From Penium margaritaceum (taxonomy: Eukaryota > Streptophyta > Zygnematophyceae > Desmidiales > Peniaceae), in NCBI GenBank assembly GCA_023375785.1, contig SZWC01000569.1, positions 195,531-259,530 of the forward strand: a stretch of DNA of 64,000 nt, in the 5' to 3' direction. Made by a program: the position numbers and the translations under genes. Below the pieces are notes generated by a model that saw only the letters and a list, made by a program, of their open reading frames with translations, ran no database searches and had not been told where the DNA came from. Within the stretch, counting starts at the first letter, position 1, and each line of letters starts with the position of its first letter. Below, in pieces: positions 24,192 through 36,394 of the stretch.

Positions 24192-26449
24192 ATGGAAACC
24201 GCGACCAAGAAAGAGAGCAGCTGTGATATTCCCCTAAAGTTTTTTGGGAGGGACTTTTCCTTGTGGAAGTAGCAGGTTGATATCTTCCTTAATTAGAAGG
24301 GACTTCTTGGCCTGGTCAATGGTGAAGAGAAGTCTCCTGCGGCGTCCGCGACAACCGAGGAGGTGGAGGTGTACGAGAAGCGCAAAAGTGAGGCGCTTGC
24401 TCTAATCGCGTTGGCATTGTATCCAGCACAGCATGTACAAATCCAAGGATTCACATGTGCATCAAAGGCTTGGAAGAAGCTCTACATCACACATGACCCA
24501 CCTTCTCTTCAGCAACGTGACACGAAGACAAGTGGCCAGCGACCGGTGGACTGAAGCCACTGGGGCAAAGCAAGAAACGTCGTCTGCAGCACCAGCCCTG
24601 GCTGTCCGCTCTCACGGAGGAGAGGGATACTGAGGGGAGAAAGGGACACATACACGCCATGCCAAGAAGGGAGAGTGCCATTGCTGTGGCCAGGAGGACC
24701 ACTGGAGAAGGGACTGCACCTCGAGAGCTGCGAATCTGGCCACAGAGGTGGCTGAAGGGGAGCAGACCAATGTGGTAGTCGCTGACTCCATACGCTCCAT
24801 GAATGGGGCTAAGGTGGTGGAACCTGAGGCAAGCAAGCAGCAGGCGTGTTTGGAGCAAGGAGGCTCCAACAGGTCCAAAAGGGGGGCCTACTACAACTGT
24901 GGCTAGAGGGGCCACTGGAAAGTGACGTGCACAACATAAGCCGTGGACTTCGACAAGCGCGTCAGAAGAGGAAGGCACGCCAAAGTAGTAATTGACATGC
25001 CAATTGACAATGATGAGCTCCAAGCTACAAGGGCTGATGTGGTCATGGACCACGAGGCGTGCCTTGGGAAAGAAACCTCCACAAAATCTGAGAGGGAGTT
25101 GAAGGCGGAGCACCAAACTGGGGTTGCCGCCATCCATTACAATGGAGGTGATGTACTCCAAGGAGGCAAAAAGAGGGTGGAGGAGTCAGCCAAGAAGAGG
25201 GGCACGGAGGAGAGGAAGCTCCGAGTGCCTGACTTAGTGACTGAGGTGCTGTCCGTGCGTCGTCTCGTCAAGGAGGGACTTGAAGTGACCCTCACAAGAG
25301 GACCATACGCCGGGATACAATTCTTGACAGAAGATTGGGCGCATGAAGCGGGAGTATAGAAAAAGGATGTGGGACAAGGAGCAATCAAGGCAACAACATC
25401 ATTACAAAGCAAGCAACTCAGGAGGAAATGGGGAGAAAAAGGAAGCTCGTTGTAGGGGGAAGCATCCAAAGAAATTTGAGAACAAGGAGGCCAAGAAGCA
25501 AGATGGAGGCAAAGGGAAGAAATTTGATTACACAAGATCAGTGTTCCAACTCCTAGACAAACAGAGTGATGAGGTGGTCAGCTCCACCTACGTGTGGTAC
25601 CTAGACAATGGGTGTACTTCGCACATTACACATGACAATCTTGCATTCATGAACTCAAGACCTGCTTCAAAGGCTTTGTTACAGTGCCAAAAAGCGACAA
25701 GTGCCTATTTTGGACAAGGGAAAGGTGATGGTGAGAGGGGACAATGGTGCCCGGGTCAAGTTTAGGGATGTGATGTACACACATGAGATCGCATGGAATC
25801 TCCTTTCACTCAGATAATCGATGAAGAGGAGCACGCGAATCATCACCATAGAAGAACATGTCACCTTGAAGAGCCTTGAAGGTGAGACCTTCACAGAAGG
25901 TTGCTTTCTTCCGCATGGCATGATTGAGCTAGACTTTGAAGCACAAGCTCCAACTGCAGGGCAAGAGACACCCTCTCCAGTAGCTAGTTTCCACAAGGTT
26001 TCTGGCACGGACCTTGTTTTGTGCCACAAACGGCTTGGCCACATCAAAAAATACATCGTACAGACAATGCAAAAGTACAAACAGGTTAATGCAATTTATA
26101 TAAAGGAAAATGGTAGCAAGGATGCAGCAGAGCCTTGTCAAGACTGCGTGCGGGCCAAACTTCCACGACAGCTGATTTTGATGACTACAAAGTGCAATGT
26201 CTGTCGGAAGTTGAAGCTGGTCCATACCAACATATGTGGGCCTCTACCAACAAACACAGTCTACAGAGGGTATCGTTACTTTTTTTTTTCTTTGTTGACA
26301 GTGCCACAATGATGGTGTGGAGCTATACTTTCTGTACAAGAGACGAAGCTCCAGCATGCTTCTTCAATTGGCTCACGATGGCCGAAAGGCAAAGTAACAA
26401 GAAACTACATGTTCTACCCTATGACTGTACTGGCAAGTACACCTCTTAG
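24192..26449 (+). pseudogene. gag-protease-integrase relic of element H
   Basis: Gag-like sequence runs from about 24192 to 24510 (LALIALALYPAQHVQIQGF matches B's gag). The zinc knuckle CHCCGQEDHWRRDC is at 24676-24720, and a second knuckle-like motif lies near 24890-24935. A protease-like YLDNGCTSHITHDNLAF is near 25600. The integrase zinc-binding region (LCHKRLGHIKKY, CQDCVRAKLP) is near 26010-26165, and the start of the integrase core (LVHTNICGPL) near 26220. The lysine-rich stretch between knuckles and protease (25150-25540) has no assignment. Broken. Confidence 0.65.
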
Positions 26450-27070
26450 CTATTGAGCTAACCACCTCTGGCAAAGAAGCTGCAAAACCGAAAAGCTCAC
26501 AAAGTTTTTTAAACCTTCTTCCTTTGCATGCATGTGTCATGCATACACTTCACCTTGAAGAGTACTAACGCCTTAGCATTACATCTCAAGAAGAGCTCAA
26601 GTCGTAAATATACAAGAGGGCATCAAACAAGGATTAATTGATCACCATACAAGATCAGTCATTTTTATAGCTGTCTGTCTAGTCCTAGAATCCAAAAGTA
26701 CATTCTTGTGAAGTGTCCTTATCCTACCACATCACCAATACACTTGTGTTTTGGGCTTGACACATAAGCATCCTCGTGCCAAGATGATAGATCAACCATG
26801 AAGTTTCCAAGAAGCTACAGACTTTTCTTCTTGGAAGTTTCCATAAAAACCAAGATGTGCATGGTGCCACAATCAAACTCATGACCTATCACTTGGCTTA
26901 ATCAACAAAATGGCCAAGTTATCCATTCACACATAAGGTGTACTCATAGGTTATCTCTCACATGAGACATAGCATAGTTGAGTCATCCTGTAATAGTTCC
27001 AGGGGTCATACCTCCACAAGGAGCAGAGCATTCCTATCCTTTATAAAACAATGAACAAGGGGCAAATACA
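26444..27070 (-). repeat. 3' LTR of element I
   Basis: About 627 bp, bounded on the right by 'caaataca' next to an A-rich/polypurine tract (minus strand aagggaga near 27083). It shares long stretches with 31700-32150, for example 'cttagcattacatctcaag' and 'ctaaccacctctggca'. Confidence 0.75.
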
Positions 27071-27114
27071 TTAAAAAAAATCTCCCTTGTACCTTGCGGC
27101 AATTCCCATCATGA

Positions 27115-30100
27115 TTATTCATAACTTGTGTTGACCATGCCGATTCGTTGCTTGCCCGCCTGGTGGAGAACCTTGTCCAGTAGTTTCGTATGCATGTCAG
27201 CCCAGTTCATCTTGGTACCGACATACTCAAGATCCACTATCTTCTTGTAGACCACGTCCCGGGCATAGTGGTAGTGGATCTTGATGTGCTTTGTACACCT
27301 GGACAGGAACAGGTTCCTTGACATGTCAATTTTGCTCATGTTGTCAATCTTGACGACCGTCACCGTTGCCTGTGGTGCCTTCATCTCAGATAGCAAACTG
27401 CATAGCCAGTGCACCTCATTACACACCTCAACCAGGGCAATGTACTTGGCTTTATCTGTTGACAAAGAGACACATTCTTGCTTGAATCTCGCCGAACTGA
27501 CATCACCTCCATTTAGCAAACACACGAAGTTGGAGGTGGATTTTCTGTCATCGATATTGCCTCCCCAATCAGCATCCGTGTAGCACAAGAGACAGAGTGA
27601 CGTTGATCTAGCGGTGCCTCCAAACTGGAGCCCTGCATGATGTGTCCCCTTAAGGTAGCGCATGATGCGCTCCACAGCCTACCAGTGCAGGGACCAAGAT
27701 TGACCATAAACCAGCTCCCCTGCCCGATTGCATAGGATATATCAGGTTGGGTGGCGACCATGGCATACAGCAGACTGTCCACTGCAGAGTGATATTGGAT
27801 GCCCAGCATGTCAGTTTTCTCCACGTTGTTGGATGGGGACATAGATGTGGAGACCTTACACTATGAGCTCATGGGTATGCTGGCAGGCTTGCAATCTTCC
27901 ATGTCGTATTGTTTGAGGATGGAATTGATGTGTTTTTTGTGGTTCAAGCTGATGGTACCTGCTACTCTGTCACGCTTCATGGGAATTCCAAGATAAAATT
28001 CAAGAGGATCCATGTCCTTCATCTAAAATATTATACGCAGCTGCTCCTTGAGATCATCGAGCAGTCCCATTGAAGAAGAGCATAGAATCAGGTCATCAAC
28101 ATACAAGTCGACCAACATAGTCCCTTTGTCGTTCTCATGTATGTAAATGCTAGGGTCATTGATGCGGTGCATGAAGAACTCTTTAGCCATGAATGTATCC
28201 ATCTCCTGGTGCCAAAGTATTGGTACTTGTTTTCACCCATAGATTGCCTTCACCAATCTGCACACCTTGTCCTCGGGAGCATCAACCCCCTCCAGAACCT
28301 ACATTAGCATCTCCTTGTCAAGTTTACCGTAAAGAAAGGTTGTCTTCACATCCATCTGGTCGACCTTCATGTTCGCAGCAGCAGCAATGATGAGCATTGA
28401 CCGGATGGAGACAAACTTCACAACGGGAGGAAAGACCTCATCGTACTTTGCGCCAGGCTGTTGAGATAACCCCTTTGCTACCACTCGTGCCTTATGCTTG
28501 TCTATCTTGCCATCCTGTTTCCTTTTTGCCTTCAGTACCCACTTGAACCCTACAACGTGAGCCCCGATAGGTCTGTTCACCAGCACCCATGTCCCATTCT
28601 CCTCGATGGAGCTGACTTCAGTGCAAATTGCTTCATCCCAATCCGTTTTTTCAGGCCGAATGAGTGCCTCTAAGAAAGACGTTGACTCCTCTTTAACCAT
28701 AACGAATAGTTGAAGCCTGTCCATTTACCCCTATCTGCATCGTAATGCTGCCAAGGAACTTTGAGAAATGAACCCCTCCTTGGACCTGCTGGCTGTTGCT
28801 GTTGATGTTGGTGGCGGGAGGTCTTCTTTGTTGTTAATGATGGGAGAGGCATCCTCATGGTCTCGAGGATAAGATACCTTGGACTCGGAGTCAGATTCCT
28901 CCAAGTCATCTTCATAAGCTCCTCTCCCTATTGCAACACACAACCCATGCCATTGTGCTAGCGTTTCATCTCCCTCCTCAAGGAGAGTGAGCCACACTCC
29001 CTATTTTGGAGTGTTCTCAAGTTCAAGAAGCTCTCCCTTACTTATTGACCTTTTGTGGAAATCCATGTCTTTGCTACGAATGAATTTTTTGGCTCCATAG
29101 TCTATAAGCTCTGTTGGCGGTATCATAGTCGATGAACATGCACTCTTGCGTTCTTGCATCGAGCTTTCCTGGACCCTCACCGGCCTAGACCTTGGCAAAC
29201 CAGTGTAACCAAACACCTTCAGATGGGAGGCATCTGGCTTCCTACCTGGCCATGCTTCTTGAGGCGTCTTCAGGCATTTTCTTTACTTTTTCTTGCCTCT
29301 CCTTCATAGAGCTGATGCAGGTGTGAGATTCACAAGATAGGTAGCCGTACGTGTAGCTTCACCCCGGAACCTAGGAGGCAGCTTGGCATCAAAGAGCATG
29401 TACCTAGTCATGCCCAGGAGGGTCTGGACCATCCTCTTTGCTATGCCATTACTTTGAGGTGAGTATGGGGTAGTTATCTGGTATTCAATATCCTGTGTCT
29501 TGAGCCACTCCCTTCAAGATTTGTACTCTCCCCCATTGTCCATCTGGAATACCTTTACCCTCTTTCTACTCTGTTGCTCAACCATAGCAACAAAGGCTTG
29601 AAGATTCTCCTTCACCTCACTTTTCTTTATGAGAAAGTACATTCAAACCTTGCGGCTATTGTTCTTGATGCATGTCTGGAGATATCTGCTACCTCCATTG
29701 GACGGTATGCAAAAGGGACCACACACATCAGCGTGGATGAGATCAAGGGGTACAAGAGTACGCGTATCATTGCGCTTGAATGGTTTCTTCTTGGCCTTGC
29801 CATGAAGGCACAGCTCACACAAGATCCCGACTCCCTCCGCCTCATCACCTAGTTCCATCCCACGCACTAGCTCTTGCTTTACCAAGAGCACCAATGTGCG
29901 ATGAGCCACGTATCTAAAGTGCCTTTGCCATAGGTTCTCGGAGCATGTAAACTGGCTAGAATGAACAGCCCTGGTGGCTACATTTCCTTGTTGTTTTTTT
30001 GCAAAATCTTCCACTGCCACTGCTTCCATTGCTCCAACATGCACTTTGTCATCAGAATTATTGTCATTGATCTCCTTGATATCACTCTTGGCCGAAGATT

Positions 30101-31650
30101 CAGCCTTTGATATAATCATCCTGGTCTACAAGACATAGAGTCCATCAACGTTAGATACCTGTGCAATAACCTTCTTGGAAAAGTAGGAGATGTTGACGTC
30201 CGTGGTAAGGACTATCATTGCTTCCTTCTCCGTAAAGACCAATGTCATACCATGGTCAGTAATCTTGGAGACGGAGAGCAGGTTGGCAATGAAGGAGGAC
30301 AAGTAGACTACTCCCTGTAGTTTGATGTCGGAGTCCGCACCGTTGACACCCACTGTGACCAGCTTAACACCAATCCCCTCAGTTGCCTCAACCTTGCTAT
30401 TGGCGACTCTGAAGTTCTTGTTGCATGGAGCAAGAGAGATGAAATCTCTCTTCTTGTAAGTGGTGTGCGTGTTTGTGCCCAAGTCAAGGCCGTAGGCTCC
30501 AGGCCTGAGTCTTTTCCTCCCTTTGTTGGAGGCACACTCATCCATCAAGCTTGTGAATTCCTTCCAGCCATTTTTCCCTTTTCATTCATTCCCGTCTCCT
30601 CCCTCCTTCTTGGGTGCCCGGCACTCCCAAGCCCTGTGTCTAGCCTTGTCACAGTTATGGCAGTTTCCTTGGCACTTTGGACCCCTTCCACTATTGCTAG
30701 CACTGTTGTTTCCCTTGTATCCATAGGAGAAGGTATTGCGGAAGGAGCCACTGCTTCGTGAGGCAAAGGCAGCCATGTTTGCTTTACTACTTTTGCAACG
30801 CATGGCTTCATTCCGCACATGATCCAAGACAGTGGTGTAGGAAAATCACTATTCAATCCATCCTCCTATTACTGCCATCATGGGACCTCAGCTCTCTGGC
30901 AGTGTCATCAGAAAAATCATGGCCTGCAAATCAGATTTCAGGTCCCATCCCATGCCGGTGACTTGTCAAAAGAGTGTTTCAAACTTCTGCATAAAGGCGG
31001 AGACATCCTCCCTTCACCAAGCCTCATGTTGATGAGGTTTTGTAGAATGAAGAGACGGTTGGCAAGTGAAGAGGACTGAAACACATTGCTTAGTTTGGCA
31101 TATGCCGCGGCCGCCACTGTATAACTGCTGATGTGTGAAAGGACTGAGGGCTTTATGCAGGACACAAAAACAATGAGAGCCTTCTTCTTAATCTTGATCC
31201 ATGTCACAAGGTCAGCACCCTCCTCCTTTGATGCTGGGATAGTTCCGTCAAAATATCATAACAAGTCTCTATCATCCATGATAATCTCAAACTGCCACTT
31301 CCAGAGCGCAAACCCCTCTCCATCAAACTTAAGCATGGGAGGATGGTTCCTTGGTTCCCCTATCCCTGCCATCCCTACAACTCAAACCACTACAGCTCCT
31401 GCACCTATTGTTGATGTTGATGCTCCTGTATTTGAGGCTGCTGTAGGCTGTTGGTGAGAAGAGGCAACTGCTTACCCTGTTCACATTGGCCGTTGTGAGT
31501 AGATGTAGGCTGATTTAGGCTGATAAAGGCTAATGTCAACTCCCAAGGCAAAAAGGTGCAGATGTGTTGCATTCTCCTCGTGCTGATCTTCACTTGTAAA
31601 CAAAGAGGTTGGGTGAGAGCAAAGGCGCTCTCACAGCTTGTAACTTAGTG
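27115..31650 (-). pseudogene. gag-pol coding relic of element I
   Basis: Gag lies at about 31400-30938 (FQSSSLANRLFILQNLINMRL). The zinc knuckle NCHNCDKARHRAWEC is near 30655, and the protease region at 30548-30126 (YLSSFIANLLSVSKITDHGM). The integrase zinc-binding part is at 30119-29643 (CELCLHGKAKKKPF, LIHADVCGPF), and its C-terminal part at about 29216-29001. RT starts at 28724 (GFKWVLKAKRKQDGKIDKHK, QMDVKTTFLYGKLDKEML) and runs to about 27700. RNase H is at 27675-27115 (YTDADWGGNIDDRKST). Fossil with several breaks. Confidence 0.82.
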
Positions 31651-31682
31651 GTTGTGTACATGAAACTTCTCTGCCCAGAGGC

Positions 31683-31697
31683 GTGGGCCCATAATCC
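31683..31697 (-). promoter_or_regulatory. Primer-binding site of element I (anticodon arm of tRNA-iMet)
   Basis: The minus strand reads GGATTATGGGCCCAC, with one mismatch to the complement of the initiator tRNA-Met anticodon arm. It starts 2 nt after the LTR end (CTTACA). Confidence 0.78.
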
Positions 31698-31699
31698 TT

Positions 31700-32150
31700 T
31701 GTAAGCTGTTAAGCTAACCACCTCTGGCAGAGAATCCGTGAAACCAAAAAGCTCACAAAGGTTTTTCCGCCTTCTTCCTTTGCAGGCATGTGTCATGCAC
31801 CCCAAAGTTAATCAAGCATACATTTCACCTTCAAGAGTACTCACACCTTAGCATTACATCTCAAGAAGAGCTCAAGTCGTCAATACAAAAGAGATCATCA
31901 AGCAAGGATTGATTGATTAGCATGCAAGACAAGTCCTTTTATAGTCGTCTGTCTAGTCCTAGAAGTCAAATACAAATTCCTTAGAAGTGGTCTTACCCTT
32001 CCACATCACCAATAGATTTGCGCTATTGGCTTGACACGTAAGCATCCTAGTGCAAAGGTGACAGATCAACCATGTGGCTTCTAAGAATCTATGGACTTTC
32101 TTCCTTAGAAACTTACATAACAACCAATGTATGCATGGCACCAGGATAAA
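31700..32150 (-). repeat. 5' LTR of element I (partial)
   Basis: Starts TGTAAGCTGTTAAGC on the plus strand and matches 26444 onward to about 'gcatggcaccaggataaaac'. The outer part of the LTR is not recognisable, so the right edge is approximate. Confidence 0.7.
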
Positions 32151-32159
32151 ACTGGATGC

Positions 32160-32549
32160 CGTCTTCTTTAAAAACTGACTCGTTGTGCAGGGGAGGCAAA
32201 GTAGTCAAGTGAGTCAGCTCTCCTTCAAACCTTCTACCAATCCTATGTAGAGAGTTTGGAGGAGGGGGAAGAAGACAGTGGAAACTTACCCTTCTTGATT
32301 TGGATGAGATGCATCAAAAGTTGATGCCCCCAAGTGTGACCCTCGATGTTTTCCAGAACGAATGCATCTTTATTCATCATCAGCCTCTCGTAATACTTCA
32401 TGAAAAACTCGAGTTGGTGAGAACATAGGTTGGTCCACATCCAATGAAGAAACCACAAGATATAGTTGCCATGCAGAGCGGGCGTCTCACAAGCCTCCTG
32501 CAGCAGCACTTGTAATATGAAGAAGAGTAGGAGATCAAAGAGTAAAGTA
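32160..32549 (-). other. Unassigned stretch with a 124-aa minus-strand open frame
   Basis: The minus frame at 32617-32243 encodes 124 aa with ordinary, helix-prone composition (for example CSHQLEFFMKYYERLM and HTWGHQLLMHLIQIKKG). I recognise no family. It lies between the LTR of element I and an RT relic, so it may be a fragment of an older element or of a host gene. Confidence 0.2.
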
Positions 32550-34350
32550 TGGAAATCACGGCCTACTCCATCTATGAGGAGGCAAATAATGTCCTTGCTC
32601 ACTTCAACACCATACACCTTGTTGCTCTTGTCTCAACAAGCCTAAAACTCTGGAAAATTTCCTACATGACGAGCATGCTACACAATGGAAAGCAACACTT
32701 GACGCAAAGTACCAGAGTCTCATGGATCAAGGAACTTGGGAGCTCATGGAGCTGCCATCTGGCTCTCAACCGGTGGGAGTAAAGTGGCTATTCTGCATCA
32801 AGACAAAAGCCAATGGGACCATTGACAGGTTCAAGGCTCGCCTCGTGGCAAAGGGTTTTACACAAGTTGAAGGATAGGAATGTTTTGAGACCTGCGCTTT
32901 TGTGAGCTGCCACACCACTGCTTGCATCATGCTAGTAGCTATGACAGTGATGGACTATGAGGTACAACTGCTCAACGTGAAGAATGCCTTTGTGCATGGA
33001 AAGATGGATACAACAGTTAACATGAATCAAACGGAGGGCTACAAGGTCTGGAGTGGCAAAGTGTGCAAATTGGTGAAGAGTGTCTAAGCACTAAAGCAAA
33101 GCACTTTGCTTTGGTACATGAAGCTACAAGCAATAATAGAGTCTTTGGATTTTGAGCCTTCAGCCTATGACGACTGCCTCTTCTTTCATTGGCCATCACC
33201 AGACACGAAGCCAGACTGCTAGGTGCTGGTCTACGTTGACGACCTTCTCAACATTGGTTTGTCGATAGATTTCATCAAAGCCATGGCAACCGCCATGGTA
33301 AAATGTGATGCTCATGCCCAGGTTTGATTAATACATAGGCATGAACATCAAACGGGATCAAAAAGTATGTATGCTTCACTTGAGTCTGAAGACGTGCACA
33401 AGAAAAATCTGTGAAAGATTCAACGTTTCTGACCGACACGTACCAACAACTCTGTCACAACAACAATTGACACATTAGGGACAAAGGGGGAGGTGTGAGA
33501 CTGACTACCGTAACAGAGTTTGATCATCAATGCACCTAGCAAGTAACGCACAGCAGGATTTACAGTTTGTTACAAGCTACTTGGCACGTGGAAATGAGAA
33601 TTGTACAGAGGCAGCATGCAAGGATCTAGATAGAGATCTCGGATACCTAAAAATGGCAGGGGACGCCAGTCTTGTTTTTGAGATGGCAGCCAAACTCGAC
33701 CTTGAGTTCTACGTCAACACAGACTTTAGGGAACCGAGGAAGACCGTCGGAGCACAGCGGGTTTTGTGTGCTTGATCGGTGGAGGAGCAGTGTTTTGGAA
33801 TTGAAAGCAACAGAACCTTATCACACTCAACTATGCAGAANAGAGATCTCGGATACCTAAAAATGGCAGGGGACGCCAGTCTTGTTTTTGAGATGGCAGC
33901 CAAACTCGACCTTGAGTTCTACGTCAACACAGACTTTAGGGAACCGAGGAAGACCGTCGGAGCACAGCGGGTTTTGTGTGCTTGATCGGTGGAGGAGCAG
34001 TGTTTTGGAATTCAAAGCAACAAAACCTTATCACACTCAACTATGCAGAAGCTAAGTATGTGGCTACTTTTTCAGCAACACAAGAGGTCACGCATATTTA
34101 CAACCTCCTGGAGGACATTGGATTTTCTCAAACACAACCAAAAATGGAATTGTTACCAACAATTCCACTATTGAATTCACAAACTTGACAAAATTCCAGG
34201 GTGAGATGAAACACATCAACATTTGTGGCTATTGGGTTAGTTCAAAGGTTTATGACAACACGACCAAACTAATTCATGTACCAAGCACTAAGCAAGTGGC
34301 CAACTTTCTGATGAAAAGCATCCCGTTCTGATGAAAAACGTCTTCTACAG
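32550..34350 (+). pseudogene. Ty1/copia RT and RNase H relic
   Basis: Plus-strand relic. RT-type sequence starts near 32680 (YQSLMDQGTWELMELPSG, VGVKWLFCIKTKANG, FKARLVAKGFTQVEG) and continues through LLNVKNAFVHGKMD near 32970 and LVYVDDLLNIG near 33220. RNase H-like sequence lies at about 33630-34170 (LGYLKMAGDASLVFEM, DLEFYVNTDFREPRKTVG). It is broken. Part of the RNase H region is repeated around the single N at 33841, which looks like an assembly effect. It could be the 3' half of element H beyond the inserted element I, though sequence kinship was not shown. No 3' LTR is recognised. Confidence 0.65.
33632..34050 (+). repeat. 209-bp duplication joined by a single N
   Basis: 33632-33840 and 33842-34050 are the same 209 bp with two mismatches by eye, separated only by N at 33841. 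This is best read as two overlapping contig ends that were not merged. Confidence 0.9.
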
Positions 34351-36394
34351 GTGCATGGAGCAGTGTGGTCTCACCTACAAGGCCCTCTCATAGTACATGC
34401 ATAAGTGGTCGGGCATAGACAAGATGCAGAAGTCAAACACACGCAGCTCTACCATCGCTCGAGCCTACCTTACACACAGATATCACATGCTTCATTGTGT
34501 ACGAGGCAACATTGACTGAAATTGAAGTTTCCAAAGCAGCGAGGCCACCAGCAACAAGTCTTGGTTGAACAAATCGACGTGGCTATCATGGACCTCAAGA
34601 CGATACGTGGTGTTTGGTAAAGCCGGCTTGAAAAGGCACTACCACAGACTAACAGGATTTTTTCCGCAGCCTCCAGATTACTGCAACAGCCCTGGCTGCT
34701 CCATAGCTGATTCATCAAGTTGGAGAAGAACAACAGTCTGATCTACAGCTTTCAGACTATTCAACCTCAACAATCAGCTTTATGCTGGAGGATGTGCCGG
34801 CAAAACAGAATCCCTCACTCCAAAAGCAGGACCTGCCACAACTGCAAAGCATTGTTGTGACCTCAAAATGGTGACAAGCAGCAGCTAGGCATGAGAGGTA
34901 AATCCAAAAGATCATGGTCGCAAAATTGTGAGTATCCGAAGAAGCTAGTGCAGCTTGCGTAGCTAGCGCAGCTGCACAGTTGGAATGACCACGGTAAGAA
35001 GAGGAGGGGGTGAGCAAGAGAAAGATAGAGAGAAAAAACAAAAAAGAAAAAAGAAACAGCAAGTAGGCGAGAGAGCGCCCATGGAGCTCACGGCCGCCTG
35101 CACAGCATGGCCTTTGCTGTTGATGTCAGCAAGCAAGCGAGAGCAAGCGCATGGAGCGTACCCCTTGTTTGACAAGTGCAAAATCCAAAAAGGCGAGAAC
35201 AGTAAGAAAATGGGAGAAAAAGCGAGTGATTGAGAGAGTAAGTGAGGGGAGAGAGAAAGCAAGAGGAGACTGAGCAAGGTTGTGTCCCTCCCTCCCTCGC
35301 AACCTTGCGGTAGATACTCTGCGATTGGTAGTCGGCATGGCCGATTTGAAGAGAGAGAGAGACGGAGGTGTTATCGGAATGCAAAAAGAAATGCGAGGAG
35401 GTAGAGAGAAAGAAGATTCTGGCCTTGTTGAAGGAAAAAGGCAGAACAGGGCCTCCTCACCACAGCAATCTAAGGATACGTCCTTGATTGTGTGCATAAC
35501 TTTACAAGCAACCACCCCTCCAGACAGAAGTAAGAACGGTGAATGCCAGCTTTTATGTAGCGGATAGCAAGGACTCAAACGGGCCTGGTAACTGGGAAGA
35601 ACCACTACAGTGACTGATACTACTACAAACAAGCTACTCACAACTGAAAACAACCTCCAGAATAACAAGGATACCTTTTGTATTGGAGCAGCAATTGGAA
35701 AGTCAATAGAGGACATAGATGTAACATCTGTACACGATCTCCGACCCCTTGAACACGAGGAAAGTTATGGGAAGGAGCCGCAGGGGTCAAACCAACATGC
35801 AAAGCCTCATCTCCATGAAGGACCAGACAAGTTGCTATTGTATGAAGCAACCAAATATCTGGTTACAATCTGGTTACAACAAATCGACCAAACTATGCAC
35901 CACTGGACCAGAACTAGAAGTGATCTCGGCACTGGCATATGATGAGAAAGATTTTCTTTGGAGCCAGGAAGCCAAGATTGACTTGTTTCTTGGTTTTCCA
36001 CCCACAAAGGACGCGGCTTGGCTTCAGTTCCTTGATGAGGATTCTTGGGAGTCACTCAAGGATTTTTTCGGAGTATCCAAGTGTGACATACTTTGCATCA
36101 CTATCGTACCAATCAAGGAGAGGAGTTGAGATGTGCATTTACTCTGCTCATGTCAATCTTTGATATGGTGAAGAAAACATTACATTCGGAGCACTATATG
36201 GAAAGTTTTGGATTTTTTTTTTAAGTTTTCGGGTCAGCGTTTACTTGGAATTTTCACTTGTACATGCCAAGTGAAATGTAGCATCTAGCCCTAAAGTTTT
36301 CTTAAGGGCCTGGAGTGAAATATAGAGTGCAAAAACAAGCAAGGAGGACTACGCATGCCTCAAATCAACTCTAGTAGGGAGGGGACCTACCTGG
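34351..36394. other. Non-coding, locally purine-rich stretch
   Basis: No recognised gene. 34990-35070 and 35220-35280 are A/G-rich, which makes long Ser/Leu/Phe-rich frames on the minus strand that I do not accept. The best protein-like piece is the end of a plus frame at about 35930-36129 (DFLWSQEAKIDLFLGFPPTKD...), about 60 residues without a recognised domain. Confidence 0.3.

Larger units (their letters stand above)
23389..26443 (+). mobile_element. Element H: Ty1/copia fossil with half-tRNA primer site
   Basis: Plus-strand copia element with its 5' LTR at 23389-24124, primer site at 24127-24141, gag, zinc knuckle(s), protease and the first part of integrase. Homology stops where the LTR of element I begins (26444). 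The RT/RNase H relic at 32550-34350 has the right strand and order to be its continuation beyond I, but that is inference. The 5' LTR is a diverged relative of the element B LTR. Broken and old. Confidence 0.7.
26444..32150 (-). mobile_element. Element I: Ty1/copia fossil with half-tRNA primer site
   Basis: Minus-strand copia element between related LTRs: a 3' LTR at 26444-27070 and a 5' LTR from 31700 that is recognisable to about 32150. The primer site is at 31683-31697. Gag, zinc knuckle, protease, integrase, RT and RNase H follow in copia order. The LTRs are roughly 85% identical over the shared part by eye, so the copy is old. It probably inserted into element H. No target duplication can be read because one outer edge is unclear. 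The coding region is broken, with several breaks. Confidence 0.8.

Noticed and set aside
35540-35620. Possible tRNA fragment from a minus-strand 'gtttgagtcc' motif
   Set aside because: No A box at the right distance and no cloverleaf.
35126-35716. 196-aa minus-strand frame
   Set aside because: Ser/Leu/Phe-rich composition follows from the A/G-rich plus strand; no recognised domain.
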